DNA of 64,000 nt from Mermis nigrescens (lineage: Eukaryota > Nematoda > Enoplea > Mermithida > Mermithidae), in contig JAVLUZ010000142.1 of NCBI GenBank assembly GCA_036768485.1, positions 2,603,848-2,667,847 on the forward strand, written 5' to 3'. Shown here piece after piece: positions 23,552 through 34,527 of the stretch. The stretch's first letter is position 1; the number at the start of each line of letters is the position of its first letter. The notes beneath the pieces are model-generated. The model was given only the letters and a program-made list of their open reading frames with translations, had not been told where the DNA came from and ran no database searches. Position numbers and translations under genes: made by a program.

Positions 23552-23921
23552 AGCATACATGATATTGGGAGATTGGGGGTTTTCACCCTCCAGAAAAATT
23601 TTCACCCCCTCCTCCTTCCCCAGAAATTTTTTCTTCCTTTCCCATAGAATTCGCGATTTTGCTGAAGTTTTCTGGAATTCGTAGAGCAGGTGCTTTTTTA
23701 TGCGTTTTTAGCCATCTATTTATTCAAAAATGTCAAATTTTTGGCTGTTCGCGCCAATTTGGTTTGACTTTTTTATTCTTTCTCAAATGTTTTCGTGTTT
23801 TTATGCTCTAGAAAGATAGAGCATAGTCAGAAACGCCGAAAAACGATGTTTTGACGCGTACCTAGCATTTTTGGGCCCAAGGCACTTTAAAATTCACCCC
23901 CACATCCCACTGTGCCTGTCT
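23552..23921. mobile_element. Family B element, reverse orientation, diverged
   Basis: Runs from CATACATGATATTGGGAG to CCCACTGTGCCTGTCT with the family interior (GCTTTTTTATGCG, TTTTTATGCTCTAGAAAG, GTCAGAAACGCCGAAAAACG). The GGCGCTTCGCGCC core is eroded to GGCTGTTCGCGCC. Flanks agree only partly (AAGGCAAG and AAGGCGAA). Confidence 0.65.
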
Positions 23922-24271
23922 GAAGGCGAATGAAAATTAAAGAATTAAAGTTAGTAGGTAAATAATTTTTTCTTAAAATTTTGGGGGTATTTTGGAGGGG
24001 CGGGATTAACGGCCTTCTATTTTTTTGTCAAAAGCGTCAAAAGGAAACCCAAAAAATGGTCTAAAAACAGGAGATTCTGCCAAAGATTGAGAAGGAATAA
24101 AATTCATTCATGTGTTTTTCAGCTGTTTCAGCTTATTTTTAATCACTATTTAAGTTTCTCATTTATTGTTCGCTCATTTGATTTGGATAAATATGTTGTT
24201 GCCTTAAGCGTCTTATAATATATAAAAAATTCAATGACCTATTGTGATTAATCCGCGATTTTCTGGGATTT

Positions 24272-25320
24272 TTGCCGTCTGTTTTTTCCTTTATTTATTT
24301 ATGTATTTATTTATTTATTTATTTTGTACTATTTTGTGCATATGTATTTTCCTATCCTTTATTTATATACTTTTTTCGCTGGTTCATATGTGTTTTTGCC
24401 ATAATTCTTAGCTCATTATCCGTAGGTAGCGTAACATCTAAATTCGGGGTGGGGGGGTCTGGGAGTCCAAAAAATTTCAAAGGTCTAAAAAAGTTGGGAG
24501 AAATTTACGAATGGGGTAAGAAATCATTATTTTTTACCTTTCTTATGAAGATCTATTCATTGGTATCGTCAAATTGCGGGGGCGACGAAAAATTCTGGCG
24601 GTCTTTTAAATACTGATGATATTTTGGATTCTAGGAGGACCCTTATCCCGCCTCAACCCGTCATCTCGACGCGTTACACACATAATCGCTCGAAATTTCG
24701 GTAGGTCTCTGCGGCTCTTTTTTGGGGGTCATGGGGGGAATGACCTCCAGTTTTAGGTCAAAAATGGGAAAAACGCCCCAAATCCTTAAAAAGTGCAAGT
24801 TTTCGCCAATAATTGGGGGTAGGGGGCAGGAGGAGTCATAATTTTTTTGAATTTTAGGGATCGGACAGAGGAGGGCGACTATTTTTGTGGGCTCCATGTT
24901 ATGCGTTTGGTTTAGGTACCTGAAAGATTGCACTCCGTTTTTTCGTATATTTTTTATACCTATTTTGTATTTTTTATTCACTTTGTCGAATTTTAAAATG
25001 TCATATTGTTGTATATTGAAACTTAATACAGAGTGGCGTCAGGGAACAATCTCGCGAAACAAGAGATACCTACAATGGTACGTTATTGGTTTGAATAAAA
25101 GTGTAAAGCAGGCGTGTGGCAGCGGGATGGGGATCACCCAGCCGAAGTCGTTGTCCCCTCCCCGTCCCCCCTCCCGATCAGAAAATTTTTTGACCCTCTT
25201 TCCGATGTTTTTGGCGAAAACTTGCTTAATTCGGTCATTTTTCGGTGCTTTTTTGCCATTTTTGGCCAAAAAATTGGTGTTCATTCATTCACCCCTCTCG
25301 AGCCGTTATATGCATACACA
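24272..25320. mobile_element. Cluster of diverged A- and C-type elements
   Basis: A (TTTA)n microsatellite at 24288-24325 precedes an old family A copy at about 24447-24655 (TTTCAAAGGTCTAAAAAAG, TCATTGGTATCGTCAAATTG). Family C copies follow at about 24685-24900 and, in the other orientation, 25098-25310. Boundaries are approximate. Confidence 0.5.
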
Positions 25321-26241
25321 TATGTATGGTGTAACTAAAGTATCCTTTTTTGAATGTTCTTTAGTGAAATTAGGAAGTTATAATTTAGATCATAAATTAT
25401 AAATTATAAGAACGAAAAGGTCCGAATTATTTGTCCATATATTTCATTTTGGCGTTTTTCTAACGAAATATGTTTTGAACGGTCAATTTCTGCAGTATGA
25501 CCGTAACACCTTAAGCTTTTCGAATTGATAATACAGCACGATTGCGTAATGGCCCAGGAAGCCCAGGAACTCCAGGAACTCCTTTGCAAGTTAGCATTGT
25601 GCAAACACTCATAAGTCCTAATAATGTTCGGAAATCACTTTACAATTGTTACTTATGTGGCGTAAAGTAGTATTTAAATTAAAATTTTATTTAAGGTATG
25701 TGAGCTCACAAGCTTTTGCTAATTTCATATTGTAGCATTCCATTTTATCTTTTTTAAGTAAAATACCTTTTGCGTAGGTATTACTGCACAGAAAACTTAG
25801 GGGTCAAACAACCCCTATGTTTTTCAGGAAGTACGTTTAATCATTGTGATAAACTTTCTCGGGAAACGGCTAAAGTGATTTAAATCTGATAGAATGCTCT
25901 TCTTTATAAAACAATTCTACAAAATTAGGAAAAACGTTTTTTATTCTAAATTTAAATCCAATAAATAAAATCAAATCGACAAGAATATCATCAGGTTTAA
26001 GAAAATTAGCTCCAATTACTAAGAAGCAATATTATTCTCACTTGGAAGACTCCTCCAACTTTTGTTAGATTGAGCGCACTATTTTTAAATTAAAATAAAG
26101 TAAATTGAAATGTAATCAGAAAATTGAAAAAATCAAAAAATCAAAAAAGCTAATAAGTTACTAAATTAATTATCAATTCCTTTCCGTTACTGAAATAATT
26201 ATTAATTCCTTCCTAGTTTTTTAATCCCGATTTTTTCTCAG

Positions 26242-26418
26242 AAGTTTCCAGAAATACGACGCCTATTTTTCAACAAGGGAAATTGAGCCAAACAAACTTG
26301 TATATTAGGGGCTTGTCGCCGACAACGACTGATAACGATTTGTACGAAATGTGTAAAGAATTCGGTAGCATAATTTCGACCAAGGCCATCTTGGATAAAG
26401 CTACTAATTCGTGCAAAG
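26242..26418 (+). CDS. sup-26/shep/RBMS: RBMS/SUP-26-like protein: exon with linker and most of RRM1
   Basis: Part of the two-RRM single-stranded-RNA-binding protein family (human RBMS1-3, Drosophila Shep, C. elegans SUP-26), post-transcriptional regulators that bind AU-rich mRNA regions. The acceptor TTTTTTCTCAG ends at 26241 and the donor is AAAG|GTGCGC. The exon starts with two bases completing a split codon, then [16 protein letters not shown], then RRM1: TNLYIRGL is the RNP2 motif, followed by [17 protein letters not shown] and [13 protein letters not shown]. The RNP2 and TKAILDK..N.CKGYGF signature is diagnostic for this family. It ends in phase 1, and its last base plus GT of the next exon gives the Gly of KGYGFVDF. 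The exon before it must end in phase 1 and was not securely found. Confidence 0.93.
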
Positions 26419-26471
26419 GTGCGCGTTTGTAATAAATTAATTCATTTTGAATATTTTTTCAGTCACTGTCA

Positions 26472-26849
26472 TACATGAACACGATCTTGGGGTGGATTTA
26501 GGGGTCTCACCCCCCCCCCCGCAAAAATTTTTTCACCCTTCCCCCCAGAATTGGCGATTTTTAAAAGTTTCCAAAAATTTCCTAACAGCGTTTTAGCTAT
26601 CGATTTGCTCAAAAGTGCCAGATTTTATGGCGATTCGCGCCATCATACTCATGTTTTGACTATATTTTGTTCAATATGCTCTGACTTTTTGACTTTTATT
26701 CGAATTTTTTAATGTTTTTATGCTCTAGAGAGATGGAGCATTGTCAAAAACGCTGAAAAGTGATGTTTTTGACGCGTGCCTACTATTTTCGTACCCAAAA
26801 AAGTCACTTTATAATTCCCCCCCAGAATTCCCATGCTGTGCATGTATGG
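26472..26849. mobile_element. Family B element in the first RRM1 intron, reverse
   Basis: Runs from CATACATGAACACGATC to GCTGTGCATGTATG, starting about 53 bp inside the intron. It has the inverted family B interior. Flanks GTCACTGT and GTCGCTAT agree at 6 of 8 positions. The GGCGCTTCGCGCC core is decayed to GGCGATTCGCGCC. Confidence 0.7.
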
Positions 26850-27007
26850 TCGCTATAATTTTCGTCAACTATTTAGGCGAATATTTTAAGCTTTTTTTGG
26901 CGAATATTTGCGTTTTTTGACCATTTTTTAGGTTTTTTTCGCATTTTCGGTCAAAGATATACGGTTAATTCACGCTGGCTTCTCCCTATAAATTTTCAAC
27001 TACCAGA

Positions 27008-27311
27008 CATGCACAGCATGGAGATTTTTGCGTGAGAGGCCGGCATTTTAAGTTTTCGTGCTTAAAAATGGCGGATAAGCATCAAAAACGTGTCTTTTTT
27101 GCGATGCTATATCTTTCTAGAGCATTATGAATAAATCGATTCGAAAAAAATTAGAATAAAATCAACAAAATTCAGTCAAAAATGAGTATAGGGTGCGAAG
27201 CGTTGTAAATTCGATACTTCCGAGCAAATAGATGGCTTAAAAAACTGCACCTATTTTTATGATTTTTTCGAAAAATTGCGAATTGTGGGGATTGAAGTAA
27301 AAAATTATTGA
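27008..27311. mobile_element. Family B element, forward, right end missing
   Basis: Begins CATGCACAGCATGGAG and follows the family order (AAAAATGGCGG, GATGCTATATCTTTCTAGAG, AGTCAAAAATGAGTATA, GAAAAATTGCGAATTGTGGG). The sequence then stops, and the next family B copy begins at 27320. Confidence 0.65.
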
Positions 27312-27735
27312 GGCGCAAACATACATGAGTTTGAGGTTCCCCCCCCGCATAATCATTTTTCACCCCCCGCAAAAAATTTTTCACCCCCCCCAGAATTGGC
27401 GATTTTTCAAAAGTTTCCTAAACTTACCTGAAAATTGGTAAGAAAAAGTGTCTTTTAAGGGTTTTTAGCTATCTATTTGCTCAAAATCGCCTCATTTTCG
27501 GCGCTTCGCGCCATATATTCATGTTTTAAGCGATATATTGGTCAATTTATTCGACTTTCTTCGAAGTTTTTTCATGATTTTATGCTCTAGAAGGATAGAG
27601 TATCGTCAGAAACGCCGAAAAACGATGTTTTTTAACGCGTATCGGCCATTTTTGGGCCCAAAAAAGGCACTTTAGGTTTTTCTCCCCCGACCCCCCCCCC
27701 CCAGAATTCCCATACTGTGCATGTATGGGCGCAAA
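27312..27735. mobile_element. Family B element with perfect duplication, reverse
   Basis: The body is 27320-27727 (408 bp) between two copies of GGCGCAAA (27312-27319, 27728-27735). It contains GGCGCTTCGCGCC at 27500-27512, the TTTTATGCTCTAGAAGG segment, and C-runs next to both ends. Confidence 0.88.
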
Positions 27736-28375
27736 CCTTTCTTAAAAAGCCTGTATGGTCGGCGTATTTTTAACAAATTCAGCCAAAAATTACCCGAAAA
27801 TGGCCTAAAAGCGTACTTTTTACCGAAAATTGGGGGAGTGCGAAAAAATCTCAGTCGTTGGGGGAATGTGGTATTGACTTCGGGTTGGTTGTGTTTTCCA
27901 TCCCCTTCGTATGTACATATATGGTTGGGCGAACTTATACATGTAACGGCTTGAAATTTTGTGGGGTCCTGTTCATTTTTAGGGGGGGGGTGAATGACGT
28001 TTAATTTTTGGTCAAAAACGACCAAAAAACGCATAAAAACGGCCAGAAAAATCGATTTTTTCCCAAAAATCTGGGTGGGGGGTCGAAATTTTTCTGGCTC
28101 CGGAAGAGGGATGGGGGGACGTCTGACTTTGGGTGGGGGACCTCCTGTTGCAATACATACATTTTTGATCTTATTTGGTTCAATTTACTCAATTTTTTCA
28201 AATTTGTTCGAAATTTCTTCAAATGTTTTTCTGCTCTTAAAAGAACAAGCATTGTCTGAAACGTCAACGAATAGTGTTTTCGACGTGTACCCATCGTTTT
28301 TTAGGCCAAAAAAGGTACTTTTTAAAAATTTTTGGGCCTAACTCCCTTTCAAAATTCCCATGCTGCATACGGTTA
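27736..28375. mobile_element. Family C copies fused to a family B half
   Basis: Family C-like sequence at 27770-27930 (GAAAATGGCCTAAAAGCG, GGGGGAGTGCGAAAAAATCTC) is followed by a second family C copy from TACATGTAACGGCTTGAAA (27941) to CAATACATAC (28157). This joins a reverse family B half (28158-28375) ending CCCATGCTGCATACGG. The same C-next-to-B arrangement recurs at 37735-38110. Confidence 0.55.
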
Positions 28376-28383
28376 CAACTAAT

Positions 28384-29158
28384 TTTGAATCAAAAGTTTA
28401 ATTTTACTAGAGAACCAACCAACTACTGAACAAGCCACTCGTGATCATACATGCACAGTGTGGGAATTCTGGGGGGGTGAAAACCTAAAGTGCCTTTTCT
28501 GGGCCCAAAAATGGCCGGTACGCGTTAAAAAACATCGTTTTTTGGCGTTTCTGACGATACTCTATCCTTCTAGAGCATGGAATCATAGAAAAAATTTCGA
28601 AAAAAGTCGAATTAATTAACCAATATATCGCTTAAAACATGAATATATGGCGCGAAGCGCGAAAATTTGGCGATTTTGAGCAAAATAGATAGCCAAAAAC
28701 CCTTATAAAAAGACTTTTTCTACCAATTTTCAGGTAAGTTTAGGAAACTTTTGAAAAATCGCCAATTCTGGGGGTGAAAAATTTTTTTCCGGGGGGGGTG
28801 AAAAATGATTCTGCGGGGGGGGGCCCAAAACTCTCCCCCAAGATCATGTATGCTCGTGATAGCGCTACATTTAAAATCATAATACGCGATTTTACTTTTA
28901 TTTCGCTTTAAATTTCGTTTTCCTTGCAATTTACCATTTGTTTAAAAGGCTAATGAAAAAAATATTTATAGATTATAAATAATGAAGAAATCTTTACGAA
29001 CTAACTAAATGAAATTGTGTACTCAACATTTCTATCCGGTAAAAAAATGCATATGAAAAAAGTTTAAAAAGTTAAAAAAAAGTTAAAAAATTTAAAAAAA
29101 CAGTATATCCATATCTATCTAGCACCGGCACCGGTAAAAAAGTGGCACCGCGTCATCA
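28384..29158. mobile_element. TAG-hAT element, GGCACCGG type, copy 2 (5' truncated), with nested family B
   Basis: Text flanking the nested insert aligns with 1320-1700 of the copy at 614-1701: CAACTACTGA-CAAGCCA, CCAAATGAAATT and ATCCGGTGAAAAA-like blocks appear in the same order, then TAGCACCGGCACCGG and the terminal CATCACC at 29158. The left part with the TAGTGATG end is absent. The inserted family B element splits the copy in two. Confidence 0.75.
28438..28860. mobile_element. Family B element nested in the hAT copy, forward
   Basis: The body is 28446-28852 (407 bp), with perfect duplication CTCGTGAT at 28438-28445 and 28853-28860. It starts CATACATGCACAGTGTGG and ends AAGATCATGTATG. 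It is almost the mirror of the 27320-27727 copy, including the GATAGCCAAAAACCC and AATTTTCAGGTAAGTTTAGG segments. Confidence 0.9.
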
Positions 29159-29649
29159 CCAGTTATAAGGATACAAAAAATTTCGGGATTATTTGTTCTT
29201 TGTAGTCTAAATTTCGCATCGCCAAATAAGATATACGTTCAATTTTCTTGACCCTTTTTATAAACAAATTTCGAAGCTTGCCTAAGACGATGCGCAATTC
29301 ATTACAAGTTATATTATCAAAGTGGAACCAATGTATACAATGAATAAAAGTGCACAGTGCATAGTCTAATGAAATACAATATTTGAATCATATATTTCAC
29401 AGTTTTCTATTTTCGCGGAAGTGGGACGTTCGAAGTGTAAATTTATGAAATTTTTACGAGCTTGGGGTTGGGGTCTGTATATGCTGAATTCGGAGTACCG
29501 TTCCTATGATTAAATTTTCATTTTTTTCCAATTCTTCATGCCAGTGGATAAAGCTCGATGAGAAACGTTGAAAAAATATTGTTAAACGTTGGACGAAATA
29601 TTGCTTTTTTCCTAAATGATTTATTTTTAGATATTTTCTCACCCTTGAG

Positions 29650-29976
29650 GAAGTTGTAACACGCGTCAAAAACATGATTTTTCAGCGTTTCTGACGATGC
29701 TCTATCTTCCTAGAGCATACAAACAGAAATAAATTTCGAAATAATCAAAAAAGTCGGAACAAATTGAAGAAAATATTGTCAAAACATTAAAATAATGGCG
29801 CGAAGCGCCGAAAAGTTTGCACTTTTGAGCAAATGGATAGTTAAACCGCTTGGAAAAGCATCTTTTCTACAGATTTTTAGAAAATTTTGGGAAACTTTCA
29901 AAAAATCGCCAATCCTGGGGGTGTAGTGGGGTGAACATTTTTCCGGGGGTTGAAACCCCCTCCCCTAAGATCATGT
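29650..29976. mobile_element. Family B element, left end lost
   Basis: From ACGCGTCAAAAACATG to AAGATCATGTATG, with GGCGCGAAGCGCC at 29797-29809. The left ~40 bp are replaced by an unrelated family A-like patch (29510-29600, CAGTGGATAAAGCTCGATG). Confidence 0.7.
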
Positions 29977-30188
29977 ATGAACCCCACCCTCAGAATATGG
30001 ACGCTGCCCGTGTGCGATGGCAGGCAATTGAGAGATTTCGACATTTCTTGCGTAATCTACATGAGTATAACTTTGTTTAATTTTAGTTTGTTTATTTATT
30101 CTTTTTAATAAAGCGATTGAATGAGGTTTTTACTTTTTTGTAAATGTTATAATTTGATTCCATCTAGCTAATTTTACTCGGGCTACAG

Positions 30189-30280
30189 GTTACGGGTTCG
30201 TTGACTTCGATTGTCAGGAATCGGCTGAGAAAGCTGTCAGAGAATTGCGAAATCGGAATATACAGGCTCAAATGGCTAAA
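30189..30280 (+). CDS. sup-26/shep/RBMS: RBMS/SUP-26-like protein: exon with end of RRM1
   Basis: The acceptor CTCGGGCTACAG ends at 30188 and the donor is AAA|GTACGC. The first two bases complete a Gly codon from the previous exon, giving the RNP1 motif (K)GYGFVDF, then DCQESAEKAVRELRNRNIQ and AQMAK. This is 92 nt and ends on a codon boundary, matching the next exon, which starts with CAG (QQEQD). AQMAKQQEQD between the two RRMs is the hallmark linker of the RBMS/Shep family. The intron before it is 3.8 kb and holds at least four family B copies. Confidence 0.93.
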
Positions 30281-30663
30281 GTACGCGAAACAAACTTTTT
30301 TCTGTATTTTCCCTGTTTCTTTACCCGAAATTGTATGCGCCTAATAAATTAGCGTGATATAAATTAAAAAACGCAAAACAAATCAATCTCAAACTTATGT
30401 ATATATGGTATCTTTTATTGTTTATTTGAATTGGTGTTTTCATTTATTTTGATTTTATATCTATTATTCACTCATTTCTGTTTATCTATGTAGGTATTTA
30501 TTTCATTTATCTTAATTTGTCTATATAAATGCTACATTTGTTTAAATATTATTTTTATTGCATGAGTAGCATGTAAATTTTCTATACATTATAAAGTTTT
30601 ATTGCATTGCATTTGTTATTTTTATTCGTAATGCATGTTAATATTTAATATGCTATGTTTATA

Positions 30664-31396
30664 TACAGTGGTCGCCATGAAAGATGACGCGCTATCACCC
30701 TCAGAATCATAATAGATGGTGCGTCGCGAGCGCCGCGTTTCGTCCATCATGCGCTATTATCTCTTTTTTATCATTATACGCCATTAATCTGTATCATCCC
30801 GTTAATCTGGTGATGCGGACGGCGCAATTTAGCTATTAATAGCGCCAACAAGAAGGAAGCGCGCACGTGAATGCTGGAAGCGCGCACATGAATGTCGTTC
30901 TATATTTAGGTGATCCAACATTAAAATCAATATTTTTGCAAGCCGAGCACTGTCTATTAATTATTATTATTTACATATATATATTAAGTCATCTAAAAAT
31001 TTCAATAGCATTTTTAGAGTTTTTTATAAATCAATTCGAAATGTTTAAAAACTCCTCAATTAGTGCTGCGTACATCGCTCTGTATTGCGTACCTTTCTGC
31101 AAAATCCTTCATCGTCCGTCGCCGGCTTGCAAAAATATTGATTTAAACCATGGCTCGCCTTCCAGCATTCACGTGCGCGCTTCCAGCATTCACGTGCGCG
31201 CTTCCTTCTTGTTGGCGCTATTAATAGCTAAATTGCGCTGTCCGCATCGCCAGATTAACGGAATGATACAGATTAATGGCGTATAATAATAAGAAAGAGA
31301 TAATAGCGCATGATGGACGAAACGCGGCGCTCGCGACGCACCATCTATTATAATTCTGAGGATGATAGCGCGTCATCTTTCATGGTGACAACTGTA
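30664..31396. mobile_element. 729-bp fold-back element with long inverted repeats and TA duplication
   Basis: The body is 30666-31394, beginning CAGTGGTCGCCATGAAAGAT and ending with the complement of CAGTTGTCACCATGAAAGAT. TA lies on both sides (30664-30665, 31395-31396). The inverted arms extend about 270 bp (to roughly 30940 and 31120) with few mismatches. Each arm contains a 21-bp tandem motif (GCGCGCACGTGAATGCTGGAA type) present twice. The TA target and CAGT start fit Tc1/mariner-type MITEs. The central 180 bp is AT-rich and shows no transposase. It sits in the intron between RRM1 and RRM2. Confidence 0.85.
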
Positions 31397-31587
31397 TTAA
31401 TACTAATCGATGTATTCGTTTTAATTTGTATTTTATGTCTCTGCTTTGTATTATTTTTGATTTATTTATTATTAGGCCTCAGCATTTAAGATACGATGTA
31501 TTGTGAAGTGGTTCTGATATTCGTTTCAACTGAGCAAGGTGGCAGGAATTATCCGTGTAAACCGGTTGTCGCTTAACCCTTTGTACA

Positions 31588-31977
31588 ACTATACACTTCT
31601 TCCCAAAACTTGATCTGGCTCCAAGTTTTTTTGCTTTACACCTGCTGCGCACATATTTAAACGTTTTCAGCTTTACACCCACTGCGAATTTAAACTTTAC
31701 ACTTTTCCCGAATTTCAATCCTGCACTAAGGCTTTTTTGCTATACATCTGCTGGTTAGGTTACTTATTTACACCTTTTCGGCTTAACACCTGGTGCAAAG
31801 TTCGACTTTACACTTTTCCCCAAGTCATAATCTGGTTACAAATTTTTTTCGCTTTACACCTATATACTGGTTACATATATACTTAAGTATTTTCAACTTT
31901 ACGCCAGCCTTGAATGTCAACTTTACACTTTTCGCCAAATTTTTATTTTGCTTCATGCGCCACTTTTCTTCTTGCAG
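31588..31977 (+). repeat. Tandem array upstream of the RRM2 exon, ~102-115-bp units including its splice acceptor
   Basis: Unit starts are near 31588, 31690, 31804 and 31919, each opening with a CTTTACACTTTTCCCC-like string. They continue through TTTTTTTGCTTTACACCTG- and TTTTCAGCTTTACACC-like strings. The fourth unit is shortened and provides the pyrimidine tract and CTTCTTGCAG acceptor of the RRM2 exon. Earlier units therefore contain acceptor-like TTTTCAG strings (for example near 31670). Divergence between units is considerable. Confidence 0.7.
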
Positions 31978-32197
31978 CAGCAAGAGCAAGATATGTCCAA
32001 TTTGTACCTGGCGAATTTGCCGCCGTCGTGGACCGAAAACGACCTGCAAACTTTACTCTGTCCGTACGGTACCGTAATTTCGACGCGGATTCTGGTGACC
32101 CCTCAGGGCGTCAGCCGGGGCGTAGGCTTCGCTCGCATGGAAAGTCGCGAGGCGTGCGAATCTATAATGGCCGATTTTAACGGCAAATCGTTACCCG
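31978..32197 (+). CDS. sup-26/shep/RBMS: RBMS/SUP-26-like protein: RRM2 exon
   Basis: The acceptor CTTCTTGCAG ends at 31977 and the donor is CCCG|GTAAGC. It encodes the family linker QQEQD, then RRM2: NLYLANL is RNP2, [19 protein letters not shown] follows, then [14 protein letters not shown]1 [18 protein letters not shown] and ADFNGKSLP. The STRI and [13 protein letters not shown] strings are nearly invariant in RBMS/Shep proteins. The exon is 220 nt and ends in phase 1. The next recognised exon begins in phase 0, so the junction does not read as drawn. Without splicing, the frame runs five more codons to a stop, which would truncate RRM2. The exon's last 31 bases are the start of the tandem array that follows. 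Confidence 0.93.
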
Positions 32198-32800
32198 GTA
32201 AGCACCTAGTGTAAACCGGGAGCAAAATGCGTTGTAAACTGCTCGAGAATGCATGGTAAGTGGCGTTATGGCTCATTTTGAAAGCAAATCGATACCTACT
32301 AAGCCTGTAGTGTAAACCGGGAGCGAGATGCATTGTAAACTAATCAGATAAGTCGACTGGCGCCTAAGCATTGTAAATAAGTTATACATAAATAGACGCA
32401 TATGGCTCAGTTTGAAGGTAAGTTGTTACCCTGTAGTATAAACTGGATCGCTAAATATATTGTAAACTGCTCAGAAATGCATGTTCTTAAGTAAACAGGC
32501 ACGTAAATACTGTAAATGAACTAACCATAAATAGATTTACGAAGGCTCATTTCGAAGGCAAATCCTTAGCCGATGAGCCCCTACTTTGAACCGAAAGCGA
32601 AATGCATTGTATTGTAAACTATTCAAAATTGCGTGTTGTAAAGTGGACAGCGACGTAATCATTGTAAACGAATAACCGGCGAATAGACGTACATATTATG
32701 TTTCATTTTGAAGAAAAATTGTTATCCGGCTAGTTGTGTAAGCTGAAGGTAAGATTCGTTGCACAGGGTGCAAAAATGCGCGTTGTAAAGTGCAGGGGTG
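32167..32800 (+). repeat. Tandem array downstream of the RRM2 exon, founded by the exon-intron boundary
   Basis: The last 31 bases of the RRM2 exon plus ~70 bases of intron recur in diverged form. Units begin near 32167 (exon), 32268, 32402, 32542 and 32698, with periods of 101, 134, 140 and 156 bp. Anchors in order are ATGGCTCATTTTGAA-, GGCAAATCGTTACC-, GTGTAAACCGGGAGC-, ATGCGTTGTAAACTGCTC- and AATGCATG-type strings. Later units have lost the GTAAGC donor, but the second boundary region carries a new GTAAGT at 32255-32260. Confidence 0.75.
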
Positions 32801-33393
32801 GGAGGGGCTGATATGCTCTACTAAAATATACGTTACTTAGCACGGATATCGTAACCCGTTTTAATCGCAGCTCGTAACCTGATCAGGGTGTAAAGCAAAG
32901 CCGGAGCGCATTATGAGCGATTGAAAGGCTACATAACAGTTTAAAGTTCAATAAAGTAGAAAGGATAAAGAGTTTGCTACTGTTTCCCGCCTTATTTCTC
33001 AAAATTTTTTATCCATTCGATGATTGTCAATTATGCGTAATTTATTCGTTTGTAATAATTTTCCTTATTCATTTATTCATTTTTTATTTACAGGTTTTTT
33101 GTAATTTATTCACTGTTTTCCAACAAAAGCGGAACAAGATTTTTAACATGCGCTGTGATGTAGAAGTTAAATTTAAAGAATATGTCAAGCGTCCAGTTTT
33201 GGAGGCTTTGAATATTCTCACTGCGTGTTTTTTTAAGCTTTTTTCTGCTCAAAATTGCATTTGTAAATAAAAACAGCAAAACTTATATGTATTTTTCCAA
33301 AAATTTGGAGGTTTAACGACCACGACATGCGATTTTTCCACCTTTCCGTGCGTTATCTTACCTTTTAAAATTTTGTTCCAGTCAATTAGGAAG

Positions 33394-33642
33394 GGTGCGG
33401 TCATACGTGGGCAGCATCTAAATTCTGGGGGTTGCAAGATTTTTCAAAGGTTTGAAAATGGTCCCAAAAATGGTGGTATGGCGAAAAAAACATTATTTTT
33501 CAACGTTTCGCGCACTTTCCATTGGCATTAAAAAATTGCGAAAAAACAACAACAAAAAATTTCGAAAATTGAATTCGGGGGGGGGGTATTTTCGTTTCGT
33601 CGGGTGGGGGTGCATCACCCCACGCCCAGGTGTGGGGACGGG
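33394..33642. mobile_element. Family A element inserted in a family E remnant
   Basis: The body is about 33402-33634, from CATACGTGGGCAGCATC to CACGCCCAGGTGTG. Sequence to its left (TGCGTTATCTTACCTTTTAAA) is family E interior as at 6170-6200, so this is a nested insertion. The duplication is not clean (GGTGCGGT and GGGACGGG). Confidence 0.65.
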
Positions 33643-33754
33643 GACCTGATTAATTACTTTTAAGACATATATTTATTTAGAAGCTCTTCCCGCAACTGTT
33701 TCATAGATAAAAAGCAGATTCGGTTCATTAGAGTGCAACCACGCTCGTTCGTAG

Positions 33755-34197
33755 GAGTCTGTGGTCAGAGGTCAGGCTTGACCCCACAGAATTAGGAAGA
33801 CACCAGAATAACATTTTTGAATAATTCGTTTTTTTGTTGATTTTTTTATGACAATACTGGAGGTTCGCGTCAAAAACATTGTTTTTAATCGTTTCTGACG
33901 ATGCTCTATCTTTCTAGAGCATAAAAACATAACGGATTTCGGGAAACAACGAAAACGTCGGAACAAATCGAACAAAATACAGTCAAAACATGAGTATAAT
34001 GGCGCGAAGCGCCGAAAATTTGCCATTTTTGAGCGATAGTTATCTAAAAACGCTTAAAAAGCATCTTTTCTGAAAATTTTTAGAAAATTTTTGAAACTTT
34101 CAAAAAATCGCTAATTCTGTGGGGTGAAGAAATTCTTGCGGGTAGGGTGGAAATTTATTCTGGTGAAGTGAAACCGCCTCCCCCATACCACGTATGG
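33755..34197. mobile_element. Family B element, forward, diverged ends
   Basis: The interior follows the family (TTTCTGACGATGCTCTATC, AGTCAAAACATGAGTATAATG, GGCGCGAAGCGCC at 34002-34014, TCAAAAAATCGCTAATTCTG), and the right end is CATACCACGTATG. The left end is eroded. Confidence 0.7.
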
Positions 34198-34527
34198 TGA
34201 CAAATAGAGTATTTGATTTTTTGTGAAAAAAATCTTGAAAATTTTCAGTTTTTAGCCGTCTTTTACTGCGAAAATGACAATTTAATCACAACAATTCTAT
34301 CTATGTAAACTTTTTTCATTTGATTCAGTTTTTCTTATAAATTTAGGGCGCTTTTTTATCATCGAGGAGGAGGGAGCTTAAAAGCCAAAAATTGTGTTTT
34401 TGAAGCGTACTCATCGTTTTTGAGCTCGCAAAGTTGAAAAACAGTTTTAGTCCACCCCCAGAATTCCCACGCTATGTACCTGTCATAAATTTTTCGCCAT
34501 TGCTTTTTAAGCAGAAATTTTGGGACC

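Noticed and set aside
24272..24616. Hydrophobic 114-codon frame that looks like membrane helices
   Set aside because: Its first half translates a (TTTA)n microsatellite and its second half a decayed family A element.
25537..25589. Possible exon encoding NGPGSPGTPGTPLQ ahead of the RRM1 exon
   Set aside because: Its phases fit neither the candidate exon at 21801 nor the RRM1 exon at 26242, and the acceptor is weak. The Gly-Pro pattern also appears on the other strand, as expected for a short GGA/CCT-rich repeat.
31914..32180. 88-codon frame overlapping the RRM2 exon in another phase
   Set aside because: It is a shadow of the RRM2 frame, which is fixed by RNP1, RNP2 and the AQMAK-QQEQD linker.
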